From Phlebopus portentosus (taxonomy: Eukaryota; Basidiomycota; Agaricomycetes; Boletales; Boletinellaceae), in contig JAYXKI010000001.1 in assembly GCA_037892935.1 (NCBI GenBank), positions 2,852,001-2,916,000 on the forward strand: a DNA stretch of 64,000 nt, in the 5' to 3' direction. Of the stretch, positions 22,302 to 34,726 are shown piece by piece. Numbering within the stretch: position 1 is the first letter of the stretch; the number at the start of each line of letters is the position of its first letter. Made by a program: the position numbers and the translations under genes. The notes beneath the pieces were generated by a model. It saw only the letters and a program-made list of their open reading frames with translations, searched no databases and was not told where the DNA came from.

Positions 22302-23885
22302 ATGATGCAGAATTATGGCGGTACAATGGCCGCTCCAGCGCCCTACGCTGCATATATGTATGCCGCTGCCCCTCCTGGCCAGAACGCCGCTGTGTACGGT
22401 GTTCCCCCGCAGTTGGTTCCACACCAGCTTTCTCATTCTCAGAGCTCGCGTTATGATCCCACCCTTCCTCCTCCTCCCCACAATGCTTACCACATGTCCC
22501 AAATCAACGGTCCGCCCGTCATAACTCCCGATGCGAGGCAGCCAGCACCGCGGCCTCGTCGTTTCATGGATGACCGCACCGCTTCCGATCCTGTCAAAAA
22601 GCCGCTCAAGTCTGCTTTGAAGAAGACGGGTGCCTCAGGTTCAGGCGCAGGTCCGAATGGCAATCTTCATCGTTCACGCACTGTCCCGGCCGTGGATCCC
22701 GATGGATATCGAGGACGCGACATGAGACCCACCGCGAGCTCGCTTTCGCGCGGACATTCTGTTTCTGGCTCTGAAAGACCAGCTCGCGCAACATCGGTAT
22801 CCCGCGTTCGTTCCCGCTCGAGGTCGCGACATAGATTTACACCGGGTAAGTGATAATGATTTACACCTGTTACATCGGTCCGTTCATTCATCCGATGACG
22901 CTCCACGTAGCCCACCTTATTCTTTCTTTGAGCGGGACTTGCAGGTCTGTAAATAGTGACCAGAAATGCTTCCGACACACGTTTACATCCTAACTATAGG
23001 ATGAACCTGTCGAGTGTCATCTTTCAGGAAACTGTAGATAACATTCGAGAACGAGTTCTGACAATGTGGCCGGACGGAGTCATTCTTCAGACTTACCGCG
23101 ATGAATCGAACGAATTTGTGATACAGTTCTCCGGCAATCCCTGGACAGCGAAAAGCAGTCTAGAATCGATAGCCATGAAGATGATTCTGGAGCTATTCGC
23201 AGTGCTCGCGCGACAGGTATGTATATTTGATTAAATGCATGATATAATTTAAGATTTCGTGACCTATGCAGGGTTACGCCTGTACATCTACTATTGATAC
23301 TGGACATGCAGTATGTTCTCTGCCTTGATATCACAAATTGCGACTGATCGCTCACTGTGTCCACCCAGGTATCCTCCCCCCGACTTGTTTTTACCCGTGG
23401 CCAGCCAGATCCTTCCGTAGAATTCGCCATGATGGTTTTCTCAAACAGCCGGAGGAAAATCAAACTTATAAACCACGCTCCTGCATTTTGTGACTCACTT
23501 ACGTCTGCCCTTCGAGATGCATTTCCTCACAAAATACGTAGATCGTCGTGGGATGAAAGTGATATGTACGCCTTCATTTATTCATGCACATATCAAAGCT
23601 TACTTCTTTCCGCCGTCCTTCCGTACGACAGGTATGTGATCGAGATGAGTAATTTCGACTTTAGCAGTAAGCCTTGCAGCATGCGCCTACCCCTTTCCCT
23701 TCATCCATTAACACATGGTGATTATCATCCTAGACATTACAGATCTTGTGATCGCAGTTATTCTGGAGCACGCGGCGGCGTCGGGTCTGAAGCTCGAGGG
23801 TTCCATCCCACTATCTCATTCAGGCTTCTGGAGCTTTCTACAGGGTCGAAAGGAGCTCTGGATCTTCCGCCGGCTAACGCTTTAA
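22302..23885 (+). CDS. Uncharacterised protein: Pro/Ser/Arg-rich N-half, folded C-half
   Basis: Five exons: 22302-22845, 22957-23216, 23272-23310, 23369-23666, 23734-23885; 430 aa. I do not recognise the family. Residues 1-180 are low complexity: Ala/Tyr/Pro-rich (AAPAPYAAYMYAAAPPG), then a basic KKPLKSALKKTG segment and Arg/Ser repeats (VRSRSRSRHR). The rest alternates hydrophobic and charged residues like a globular domain (MWPDGVILQTYRDESNEFVI, FAMMVFSNSRRKIKLI, then a C-terminal GFWSFLQGRKELWIFRR). The exon 1/2 acceptor (aaatag|tg at 22956/7) is the least certain junction; the others agree in phase. A CT/CA microsatellite (22268-22290) sits just before the start. No membrane segment seen. 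Confidence 0.7.
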
Positions 23886-24318
23886 CGACCGCTTTAACGA
23901 CCAGGCAAGAGCACTGCGCCGTTCTATGTACTTTACATCAATTCTGCGTCGATGCCGATTTGTCATTCATCTATTGTCCGACGGGAGATGAATGAACTCG
24001 AGGCTGCTTTCATATAACCTTTTTTCTTGGGCATGGGCTGTCTCATTTATCTGGGTACATCTTTTCCACGATACAGATTGTAATGACTTGATAACCAAAC
24101 TTAGACTTCATTTCGCTTGCTTTTTTGACGAGATCTCTCTAGCACGGTATCGTTTCTGCCTTGTAATCGTATTGTGTGTATATTGCTATGTGTGTGCATG
24201 TGTGTTATTGTTACATGTATCGACAGTGTCTTTTTCTATCGACTATCTTTACTATGAACAGTTGAGGTGAAACTGCATCGTGGTGTATGTATAGTAAAAG
24301 CAGTTGAAACACCCTCCT
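23886..24318. other. Convergent 3' flanks
   Basis: No gene seen between two convergent genes; AT-rich with TG repeats near 24170-24210. Confidence 0.5.
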
Positions 24319-26427
24319 CTATCGCGTCTCATCTGAGGTTGAAACTCGTCTGACCTGCTTACCGTCGGGGATTCGCCATATCCATATGCTCTCGTTGTCG
24401 CCGACACCGATTAATAGACAGCCGTTCGCGGAGATCTCGCAAGCCTTAAGTCGTCGCGGTGTGATCTCCCTGACTTCATCTTCGTTGTTACCAAATCTCT
24501 CAACTTCGCCGTCTTTGGTCACCTCGACAAGCCAGCAAGGAAGAATTTGGTCTGCACGAGCGCACACTCGGTTTTCGGCATTCAAATCTAGCTTATTAGT
24601 TGCCTCAGCGAGCTCTTCTATCCTATACCCAAATGAGGGCGATGATCGTGGTTTGAAGTGCCGAACGCTCGACATATATATGCCACCAAGAGAAGGTAAA
24701 GCGATGATTGGCGCGTGCGCAGGACTTTGAAAAACGAAGGTACAAGTAGAGGCTTCACGGCTGGGAAGATTATACTTCGCAATTACTTTGTACGAGGCTT
24801 AAGAGGCAGAAACTCGATCAAAATCAAGAAACTTAGATAGATGTGGATCTTCATACTCACAGCTCTCTTGGAAATCCTTGAGAATTCAGAGACGAAGGCT
24901 CAGCTGATGAGCCTCACAATAACTTAAAACGAAAACTTACAGAAGCACAACCGCGATGAACTGTCGACCATGCTTCGCGATCCAGAGGAAAGAAGCGATC
25001 AAATCCTAGCCATTTCCAAAGAACAAGAGTCCCTGGAGATGGAGTAGGAGAGAGTTCCCATAACCGTACAAGTGATTCTCCGCAACTGGACAAAAGCATG
25101 TCTTTGCTCATCCTAAATCTGTTCAGCGCTTGCATGAAATCGAATCCAAGGGACGAAGTTTACCAGGATATAGAAAGAATTTGAGCATCGTGAATGGCCG
25201 TGCTACTGAATAGTGGCCTCTCCTCGCGACAAATCCGATCTGTCGACATCTCCGGCAGATTCCAAATTTTGACTGCACGATCCATCTAAAATCGAGACAT
25301 CAGAGAACAGATTCGCTATGTATCGTGCGAGGGAGCGTACACCACATGTAGCAATGACAGGAAACGAAGGGTGAAATGCCTGTCCGCAAGGATCAATTTA
25401 TAGGACATTATAGCACAGGAGTTACAGTACGTATACTCACAGCACCAAGGACCGGGGCTACATGTCCTCCGGAAGGACCACCAACTAGAATTGCGGCGCA
25501 GCGACCATAGTCAATACCTTCCGGCTCATTGGAGCGAAGACCAAAAGGTGCTCCAGCCAACGCTATCCTTGTCTGTCCGGGCCAATGTGGATTGTCGATC
25601 CTACCAGACGCCCTCTTGGTAAGGTCATATATACGACACGTTTGATCATATGATGTTGAAGCCAGGATACATGGATCGGCCGGATGCACGGCCAGGGACG
25701 TGATTTTCTTAGGTCAATGTCAAGTTCTTAGATTGCGAGAGATTCTGAAGAAGCTGCATGACGTACCCCGCCATGACCTCTGAGAATACCATGGTAATTG
25801 GCCTTCTCAACATTGTAAAGATACAAAAGGCTGTTGGCAGAGAATGCTATTAGCGGCCAAAATTCATCCGCGTTCTGCACCATGCACCATGCTGTACACG
25901 AGATGTCGGCTTCTTCCTATAATTATTTATACGAACAAAAATCAATGGACAGGCCATAAACGTGACATCGAGCGCTTTTACTCGCCATTCTTTCCTCGCC
26001 TCCAAAACGGACGACCATCTGAGGAACTTCGATTTCGCATATGGGAAGATACTGCTGCCGTGGTCTGCTCAGAAAAAGACGAAGCTTTGCACCTCCGCCT
26101 ACGGCGACTACACCAGACCATTTGCGGAAGATTTTCTGCCACTGAGCGAGCTTGTTTGGCTCCGAAGAGAATTCTCCGTTCCACAGAGTGCCTAAAGATG
26201 AGAGGTCCCATGGGAAGATCGATACGGCGCGGAATGAATGAGAACTTCTGGGATTCCAAGCCTAGAATAGAACCAAGACGGAGTACGTTGTTCAAGAAAG
26301 GGCCAAACACACCCAGGGAAAACGCGTAGTTGCTGACTTTTACTTCAAATCTGAAAGGCTGTATGTTTTCCAGCGAGTCATACCAAGCTTGAGACTCTTC
26401 ATTGGTGCTGTTTTCATCTTGCACCAT
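24319..26427 (-). CDS. EED: EED/ESC-like WD40 protein (putative PRC2 subunit)
   Basis: Nine exons in transcript order: 26427-26313, 26191-25982, 25912-25767, 25707-25441, 25379-25341, 25285-25164, 25112-24941, 24876-24857, 24760-24319; 510 aa. WD40 blades are visible, and the order of landmarks follows EED: VVAVGGGAKLRLFL early; ILRGHGGKITSLAVHPADP and a TSYDQTCRIYDL blade; AFHPSFPVIATCGMDRAVKIW; PLFSSTAIHDAQILSISW; a LLSCGESLVRLWEL blade; and DNESIWIWR near the C-terminus. EED reads H3K27me3 and activates the EZH2 methyltransferase in Polycomb complex 2. A proline/Gly-rich insert between blades (about residues 175-240) is unusual. Exon 8 is 20 nt. The exon 2/3 junction could instead use a GC donor. 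WD40 identity is firm; the EED assignment rests on motif order. Confidence 0.72.
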
Positions 26428-27170
26428 CTTTAAAGTGTAGATGCTTAACGGAATGTGAATAATTTGAAAAGAAGAAAAATCCTGAGCTATTATAAATATG
26501 TTCCCACGAAATCAAAATAAAAGGTCATATCATGATGCCCAAGCTGTCTTGCCATATAGCTACAATAATGTAGCAGATATCTGAATGTACATATGCACCT
26601 GAAGCACTGAAAACAGAAGAGAACGAAGAACCGAAAAACAAATAAACACAACGGACAATTAAAAATGTTGTTGCAACGAGATAATGGAGATCGAGTTCTA
26701 GGATACAGCAAAAGAAGAACGCAAATGCAAGGATCAAGGCAAAAGAACTTTTGTAGTAAAATATACCAGGACAATATGAAAAGGGGATGAGGCGAGGACA
26801 TCGTGCACAGACGGGCATTACAGGGCAGAGTACAGACGCGGACGAAAGTCAGAACAACCGCCACCTTCCGCCTCCTTCTCTCAGCCGGACGTTATGCCGT
26901 GGCAGATTGAAGGAGTCAGAACGAGCGTGACTTGATGAATCGGTGCCTTCCAAGCAACGTTATTCGATAACGTAATTCCAAACTTCCGGCAGCATGATTT
27001 GGAAGTGGGCTTGATCCATGGCAAGTAGTAATAATCGGCGGGGTTGAGTATCGTGGCAAGTAACAAGAGTTAAATCGTCGGTCTTAATCGCAAGAAAGTA
27101 GGCCGCATAAGGGCGCAGATTCGTAAGTCATGACTCCCGACAATAATGCAACCATTGAAAGACAATGTCA
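26428..27170. other. Spacer between EED-like and PPZ genes
   Basis: Contains the EED-like promoter and the 3' UTR of the PPZ phosphatase. No gene recognised. A perfect palindrome ttatcgaataacg-like element lies near 26960. Confidence 0.45.
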
Positions 27171-28955
27171 TTAAGCGGGAGGAGGTGAAGATGCAGCAGC
27201 AATACTGAACATGTACGATCAGTCCAGAACAGCTGCATAGAAATGTTCACGGGTACATACCTCTTCCTTTTAGCTTTTGACATCTCTTTGCGTAGGGCTT
27301 GTCCGTCCAAAGGTTTCAGTAATTCAAACGCGCATAAGAGATCTTCCGATACACTAAAGCGGAGCGATCAGTCGAGTAGCGGAACGTTCTTTCATACTCG
27401 ATTACTTACCTCATACAAGCGCCATAGTTATCAAACTCTACCAGTTATGAATCAGTACAAGAAACTATCAGTCGCGGAATTCTTCCTTACCTCCACAATA
27501 ATTAGGAGCACTAAATACTGTGACAAGAGTTCGATCATTCCAGAACTCATAGCCGTCTTCTACGACCATGTGTGCACGGCAGATCAAGTCCATATCGTAT
27601 CGTCCAAGGAACTCGTTGATGATCGACTTTCCAAAACAATAGCTTACACCTCGTTCGTTGTCTTCCCATTCAGCGGCAGTATCAGATGGATCTGACCAAA
27701 GGAGATCATTAAGGAGACCGTAATCTGGGACATCTGTCGGTCGTTGGATACGTTTGATATCCTCGAGTGAGTTCATGGATGGAGAGAGACCGCCATGAAC
27801 GCAGAAGATCTTGGATGCGACGACAGCGGCGATAGGAAGACAGTTGAAAACATCAATGAATAACTTCCATGTTTTGATGTTACATCGTCGCTTGCATTCA
27901 TCGTAAAAGCCATACACTAAGAAAGACATGCGATCAGCGTGCATTGCCACAGCGAGACGTAAATAGTACACATGTAGATAGACTGACCTCGCGTTACATT
28001 CGCGCATTCGTGATTTCCACGTAAGAGAAAGAAGTTTTCGGGATATTTGATCTTGTAGCATAGTAGAAGTAAGATTGTCTCCAAGCTTTGTTTTCCCCGA
28101 TCAACGTAGTCGCCAAGGAAGAGGTAGTTCGCGCTCGGAGGGAACCCACACATTTCAAATAGTCTGATAAGGTCTGAGTATTGACCGTGTACGTCTCCGA
28201 CGATTTTCACGGGAGGCGAAAGTTCGATGAGTGTTGGCTGAGCCAAGAAAATGTCGCGTGCGGCAAAACAAACAGCCGTAATTTCTGTGTTCTTCAGACA
28301 TAACGACTTGTTGATCTTGCCGGTGTATCCAACGTCCAACAGTCGTTGTATCATGTCGTCCACGTCGAAACTCTGTTGTGACGGCTGCTTGAGCCTGTCC
28401 TTGTTTGAAATGCCATTTCCTACGGAACTGTTGGAGTCTGTTTGGGGTAGGCTTTCTGCGGCTGATCCGGGTGTAGGCGTGGCCTGGTTTGATAGAATGG
28501 TAGCGGCGCGTGGAATGTCGAGTGGAGGCAGATTTGATTTCCTACTATTGTACGGGCCATGTTAGCGTGATCCTTTTCCCATAAAGGCCACAATAGCACC
28601 GTTAAAAAAGAACGACGTACAAAGTTGGTCCGTAAGATTGGCCGTTGCCGGGACCAATAGCGTTCCCATCCGGCAGGTTAGATGGCGGAGAACCAACCAA
28701 AGTGGAACCAGACCATTCTGGGCGGATTGAGCTGGCCTCCGTCCGCACGCTTGGATCTGCATTTGCACCATTTGGAGCTGTTGCGCGTGAGGCGACACCA
28801 CGAACGGTGCTGGAGCCATCATCGTCATTCTCGACAGACAACGAGCCAGAATCAGAGGGCGAAGGGGCGTTTGGATCATTATCAGGCGAGTCTGCATCCT
28901 TCTCCTTTCCCTTGTCTCTTCCCTTCTTGGACCGTCTGGACTGTTGTTGGCCCAT
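27171..28955 (-). CDS. PPZ1: PPZ-type serine/threonine protein phosphatase
   Basis: Six exons in transcript order: 28955-28621, 28544-27988, 27916-27491, 27437-27410, 27353-27261, 27204-27171; 490 aa. The N-terminus MGQQQS is a likely myristoylation site, followed by about 165 residues of Ser/Pro/Asn-rich disordered sequence; both are marks of fungal PPZ as opposed to PP1. The catalytic domain (about 172-470) has [39 protein letters not shown] and SAPNYCGEFDNYGA, covering the metal-binding and catalytic residues. The ANVTRV wording is PPZ-like, where PP1 has ASINRI. Yeast PPZ1 controls salt tolerance and K+ transport with the Hal3 inhibitor; that role is inferred. The last exons end in a short basic and Ala/Pro tail. 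Confidence 0.92.
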
Positions 28956-29376
28956 CTCAGACGTGGAAGCCGCGTCGGGGTGAGGCGAATGCGACCTAGC
29001 CTTGTGTAGGCGGGAAGTGATCGCGGAGAGAAGACCAGGCGCCAGGGTGGAAGAAAGGAACGGGATGGATGGATAGAGAGGAGAGAAGAAGAGCGAAACT
29101 TAGAAAAGGTGAGGGAAGGGAGAATAAGTACTAAGTACGTTGTAATAGTACCAAGCTAAAGGGTCGCCTAGAGATGAGAGGCCAATTGTCACGGTCGCAT
29201 CGCATCGTCACCTTCGTCACGCTTAACAGGCAGGAGGCGGAGGATTAATTACAGTCAGGGAAATTCTTTCTTCGGTCATCACACAGTAGTACTATATGCA
29301 TATTGCTCATAGTGCATGTTGATATCATTGCATAGCTAATAAGCACAACGAAAACAAATCATACAGCAGCCTCCTC
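28956..29376. other. PPZ promoter region and uS17 3' flank
   Basis: No gene seen. Purine-rich stretch at about 29030-29130 (gagaagaaga-type) immediately upstream of the PPZ start on its strand reads as a pyrimidine-rich leader. Confidence 0.45.
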
Positions 29377-30134
29377 TCAGAACTTGCCGAACGTCTTTGT
29401 CGCAGCCTTGCTCTTCATCACGCGCAAGACATTGAATCGGACCGTCTTTGACAGAGGTCGGCATTGTCCTTATTCCATCATAGTCAAATTTCAATTTCAT
29501 CAGTGATTACAATAGCAGTGTCACATACCGACAGTGACCATGTCGCCCAAATCTACACGGAACGCTGGCGAGACATGAGCAGCAAGATTTTTGTGCCTCT
29601 TCTCGTAACGGTCTATGCAAGCAAGAAGTATGAGTTCATGTCTAGTCAGGAAAAAGGATCATCTAGCAACGCACTGTATTTCGGGACGTAGTGAAGGTAG
29701 TCCCGCCGGAGAATGATAGTACGGTTCATTTTAGTCGAGACGACCTTCCCAGTGAGAATTCGCCCGCGAATGGATACATTACTGGTGAATGGGCATTTCT
29801 TATCTGACAGTGGTGCAAATTTCAGAATGCAGAGAGGAAACATGGATGGAATTCTACGCACCAATGTAAGTGCCGCTGATCGCTTCAGGTGGGGTCTTGA
29901 AGCCAAGACCAACATCCTTATACCATCGCTTCTCCTTTGTTACTATCTTCTTTCCATCTAAACATTCTTGAGCTTCCTATCCTCTGCAAGATCATGAAAA
30001 CACCGCCAAACAGACCTTTAACTTTGGCATTTTGGAAGAGGTGCTGCCTTTGAAACGCCCTTTCGATCTTTAAAAACAAAATCAGTCCAGCGCGCGACAA
30101 TGCACACAAGTTTAATCCTCACCTGCTCAGCCAT
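29377..30134 (-). CDS. RPS11: 40S ribosomal protein uS17 (S11)
   Basis: Six exons in transcript order: 30134-30123, 30067-30016, 29957-29862, 29803-29675, 29612-29529, 29468-29377; 154 aa, matching the eukaryotic protein. Signature stretches: [70 protein letters not shown] and TVRFNVLRV. The protein binds 18S rRNA in the small-subunit body. Exon 1 codes for only four residues (MAEQ), typical of fungal ribosomal-protein genes with an intron just after the start. Confidence 0.95.
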
Positions 30135-30539
30135 AGTGCAAAGAAAGAAGGGAGCCGGACGTGTCTCGTAGTTGCGCTATGCGCCGAAGGTGGTTTCTCG
30201 ACTCATTCTTAGTTCGGTTAATTCCGATAACCATGCAGAACTATACAGCACCTACGAGATTACATAAGGGTAAGTTATTGATATGATATCCTTCTTTACA
30301 ACTTCTCGGAGACAGTCTTAAATATAGACTATAATAACGTTAACTGTACGTATTGTCGTTTGTGTAATATAATTAGTGAGATCTTCTTTGAAGCTTCAAT
30401 ATAACATCTTGCAGTCTCAAAATAAGTCATTCATTGTCCACCGATCCATTATCACAGATTTTATAATTATTGGTACGAGATCCTCTATGCTAATATTTTA
30501 CAATCGCGTGTCTACCCAAATGTTTGAAGAATACTATCT
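30135..30539. other. uS17 promoter region and IDI1 3' flank
   Basis: AT-rich, no gene seen. Confidence 0.45.
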
Positions 30540-31534
30540 TCAGACCATCTTCACGACCTTACTTCCGTCTACAACCCCAGCAAGGCTCTTGGCAACAACG
30601 CGACCGTCTGCATCTCTACGCTCAAATAGTTTATCCCACCATCCGAAGAGAAAGTCCCGCGCGATGAGCTTGAACCAAGGTGTGAACGAATTGGCTTTAA
30701 CGATAATCAGCTGGACTGCACATTTGAAGTAGTTCCAAAAGAACTCACCAGGATCGTCAAACATAGCTTGCAATTCGTCCTTGCTCGCATATATATAATC
30801 TCTGATCTCGTTGGGGTTTGGAGTTACGTCCACATCAGCCGTAAGGAAGAGAATATAATCCACTACAATGGAAGGAACAGCAGAAGCGCGCCGGAGTAAG
30901 TTCCCCACAGATCAAACAGCAATGAATAACCCCATACCTTCATGTTCCCCCCAAAGTCCATTGCTCGGCGCCAAATAGTGTATCCGGGTAAGGTACTGGA
31001 ACTCGTCAATTGGGGTTTGCGTCCTCGGGATGCCCAACTCGTGTTCGAGTTTGCGGCTCGCCGCAACGCGCACGCCGCGCTGTTCTTTCATATCTTTCTC
31101 CTCTTCGAAGTCATCGAGAGGATGCGAGCAGCATGTGTTTGTCCACATGTCCGGGAATGTGATCTTCTCGGATGCTCGCTGCTGGAGCAATAGACGCCCA
31201 TCACTAGGTCGAAATACGAATGCGGAGAAGGCACGATGGAGCAGGCCCGTTGTTGATGTTCTCCATTAAATGGCCTGATTTGAACAGAGCACGAATGACG
31301 CGAAATGTAAGAACTTGAACCCCTTGACAAGAACATGATGCACTCACAAGTCTTCTTATCTGCTGCACCAAGCGGTCGGTCGTCCTCATCAACAAGGATA
31401 CATCGTTCATCCATAAGACGGGCCTGTTCAGCATCATAGCCGACGAGATCGATAGTAGCAAATGCCGCAGCAGCTGCAGATGCTTTACTCAAGTTCAACT
31501 CGGTCGCCGTAGTAGTAGTAGCAGTAGCAGACAT
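30540..31534 (-). CDS. IDI1: Isopentenyl-diphosphate delta-isomerase, frameshifted in this sequence
   Basis: Four exons in transcript order: 31534-31348, 31274-30938, 30862-30749, 30694-30540. The summed exons are 793 nt, one base more than a whole number of codons; without it the protein would be 263 aa. The frame breaks between CHLMENINN and [14 protein letters not shown], at the run of three C on the plus strand at 31246-31248. The rest is a clean Nudix-type isomerase: [31 protein letters not shown] (catalytic Cys), GEHEVDYILF (catalytic Glu) and [18 protein letters not shown]. It interconverts IPP and DMAPP for sterol and terpenoid synthesis, is normally essential and single-copy, so a sequencing or assembly error is the likeliest explanation. 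Intron 3 (30748-30695, 54 nt) is open and in phase. Confidence 0.88.
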
Positions 31535-31984
31535 GGTGAAGTCGCGCCGCACGTGAAAGGAGGCAAAGAACGGATTGGGGAGCGAGCGAGGGCTAAAGTG
31601 ATCCTGGACCCGATGTCCTCTTATTATATGTCTGGCTAGCACAAGTAGCCTGACCCCACCCATGGAATCGCCTTACCTACAAGTTCATGGTTATCGGAAG
31701 GCGTCTGTAGCCGGCAAGTTCCGAAAAATCCGCTCTTCAAGCACCACTGACTAATCCAATCAGGGCTCAACAATTTCATATTTTTAACATCACCATTACT
31801 ATTGCACTTCTTACAAATTCAAATTACAACATGCTTGCAAGTGCTGATAAAAGGCAGTATTCATAGCAGCTCTTCAGTAAGTATCGGCAGCGAGATAAGC
31901 AGGTGACAGGAAGAAATATAGTGGTGCAACGATCAAGAGGATGAAACATTGAATTGAAGGAGAGTGCCAGCAGGTCGATTTCGA
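31535..31984. other. IDI1 promoter region and REC8 3' flank
   Basis: No gene seen. The region carries gtaagtcct-like and AT-rich stretches only. Confidence 0.45.
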
Positions 31985-34693
31985 TTACTTGATCTTGATT
32001 GTCAATTCTCCATAAGCGCCGCCCTGATTGATAGTAATGAGGTCTTTCGTCGCAAGCACTTGATACGAGGTAGCAAAGTCAGCATAACGTCCCAGAGACA
32101 CCATCGAACCCATTGAAATCTGGCATTCGATAATCCAAACAGGAAGCTTGCATGAGACGTACCGAGACAGTGATGAAAAGCAGCAGCAGCAACACGGCGA
32201 GAACTCGTCTGAGTAGGCACTACGTCGTTGAAGTCGAGGGTAGTCCGATTACCCGAGAGTCCCTGCGCTTGCATCTTGCAGTATCTGAATGCCAAAATAA
32301 TGAATACTTGGCTACTAGGTAGATTACTGTAAGCTTACTCGAGAAAATTATAAGATGTTCGTTCGAGTGTTACGATATTTTCAGTCTCTTGTGTGTCTTG
32401 GCCGGTGATTCCCTCGTTGCTCACTACCAAGATGCGTAGATAATCTCAAAGAAAACAGTAAAAGCGAACTCCACATACCATCGAATTGGAAGTCATCACC
32501 AATAGCCGATCCTCGGGGTCCGCTTGGAGACATTCCAAGGTTCAGGCCGACCAGACTATCATTCTGGCTCGGCACAATCGAGAAAGAACCTCTTCTACTG
32601 CCAGACCGTGATCGCGAACGCCTGATGCGAACGTCCGCATTATCCAAGCTTATGCGATCGCTTCCTTTTTCGCCCATCAGTGCAAACCCAGCGCCTGCAG
32701 AGGAGGATGTTCCTGCAGCATTGTCCCAAGGGAAGAACGCGCTGCGCTGGGTTCCCGAACTGGGATTGAATGCTTCGGCGTCAAAACCGAGATGGGAGGA
32801 CGCATGCGGTCCAACATCACGTCCTTGTTCCGGTTCCTTGAGAAACTTTTAGAGTCACTGACATTTGGAAGAGTATCAGAATCACTGACCTCTGAAGAAC
32901 GGATTCGAGTCCCGTCGCCGAAGTTAACTGGTGCATTGTAATCTCCATCTATGATTGCACATCAATGTTTCATACACAAGCCGTTCTTGCTCGAGGCTAC
33001 TGACCCATGAAGCCGAAATCGTATTCCATTCCCGCGTAATTATTATCTTCGAAGTCGAATGGAGCCTGCGGCCCGTCGTGTTCGCCTTCGACCTCAGAAG
33101 CCATTCTCTTCCGGCGCTTCGCAGGCCGTTCATCTACTGGCGCAATTTCCGTCTCTAAGTCTCAGTAGACAAGCCAGGAGAGTCGGTTTTCATACCGTGA
33201 TTCTCTAATTGGATGTTACCAGTTCTGGCTTCCACCTGGACCTTATAAATCTCGGACCAGAAGTTTGTGAGGGCAGGGGCAGTCACTGAAGGATAGAATC
33301 TTAGTCCTTGCATACAGAATGGATCGACGATGCCGCATACAGCCGTCTGGAACTCCCCAAATGAGATCTTCAAGTGCCTTTCCACCTTCTTTTTCAACTC
33401 TCTTCTTCTCCATCTCAAGCCGAAGGACTCTCTGCCTCTCAACATAATGATCTCTGGCAGACTGGTAGCATTATGGATGAATGAAAGGCTGAATGATACA
33501 GTGTATGCGCCGTACCTTGAGCTCCTCGTCAGTAAGCTCGGTCCTTGCGTCAAGAAGTATTCGAACTCTTTTGGTTTCCGCTGTGCACCACTATCCTGGG
33601 CATCAACAAGTTCGGGTACGTCAATTTGACTATCGTTTGCTTTGAGTTCTTCAACAAAAGAGCGCGGAGCGGAATTTTGGCTGTGTTGTGTTGTTATGGA
33701 GCGAGGTGTCATTCCCAAATGGTCATTTGGTCCGGGCGGAAAATTCTCTTTGAGTCAAATATGTTACTGAGTGGGAGAATGTTGAAAAAGGTTCGTCATA
33801 CCTTTGTCAGATTCGTGAAATGACTTTGATCTCTTGAATTAGATGTTCTGGCAAGTATTCCAAAGCAATATACTTACCCGCTTCCTGGCTGATCCGTTGC
33901 TGCCCTTCGCGGAACCAGGTGCTGCCTCATGAGCGTAGTCAAAGCGCTGGTCGATCCCCATGTCGAAGCCATCCATCATGTTGAAATCAGGCTGCTGATC
34001 CAAGTCCACGGGTGGACTGGAGACAAGAACTATACTTAGGATCCCGTGAGTTCAAAGAACTTGACACATACTCCAGCGCCGTCTGGGAGATATCGGCACC
34101 CCAACCCTCACCAAGTTCGCGCGCGAGCTCATCGCCAATGTCACCAAGACCCATATCGAAGTTATCACCCGGTCCAAAGATATTATCGTCGAATCCGAAA
34201 GACCCGAAACGCAAACCGGGACCTATCTGAGAAGAAGAGGGATCGATGCCGATCAAGAATGAACCATTCGCATCAAAAGAGGTCGAAAGGAGATGCTCGT
34301 GGTTTTCGTCAAGAGTGTGTAGGTTGCCTCTTCCCATTTCAGAAGGTAGTAGTGAAGTTTTTGATTTTCCTTTCGATTTCGCTTTTGATTTTGTCCCGCC
34401 AGGGGTGAATTCATCATCGTCGTCATCATCACCACCTCTCTGCCGTTGCGTGCCGACTACGACGCTGTCAATGCCAGAGGAAAGTAGTAAAGATTGATCT
34501 TACATCCTGAGAGATCGGCCCAGTTCTGGTATGCAAAGCACAGATAAAATCTTAGTTCTTTCTTGTTCTATAAAACAACTCACAGCGAAGGCATCAAACT
34601 CGAACGCAACCGCAATCGACGGATCCGCAGTCAATGTCAAGGCGTCCGGGCTAAATAAAGAAGCGGGCCGTTTTCCAAATTTGATGAACATTT

Positions 34694-34726
<33 letters not shown>

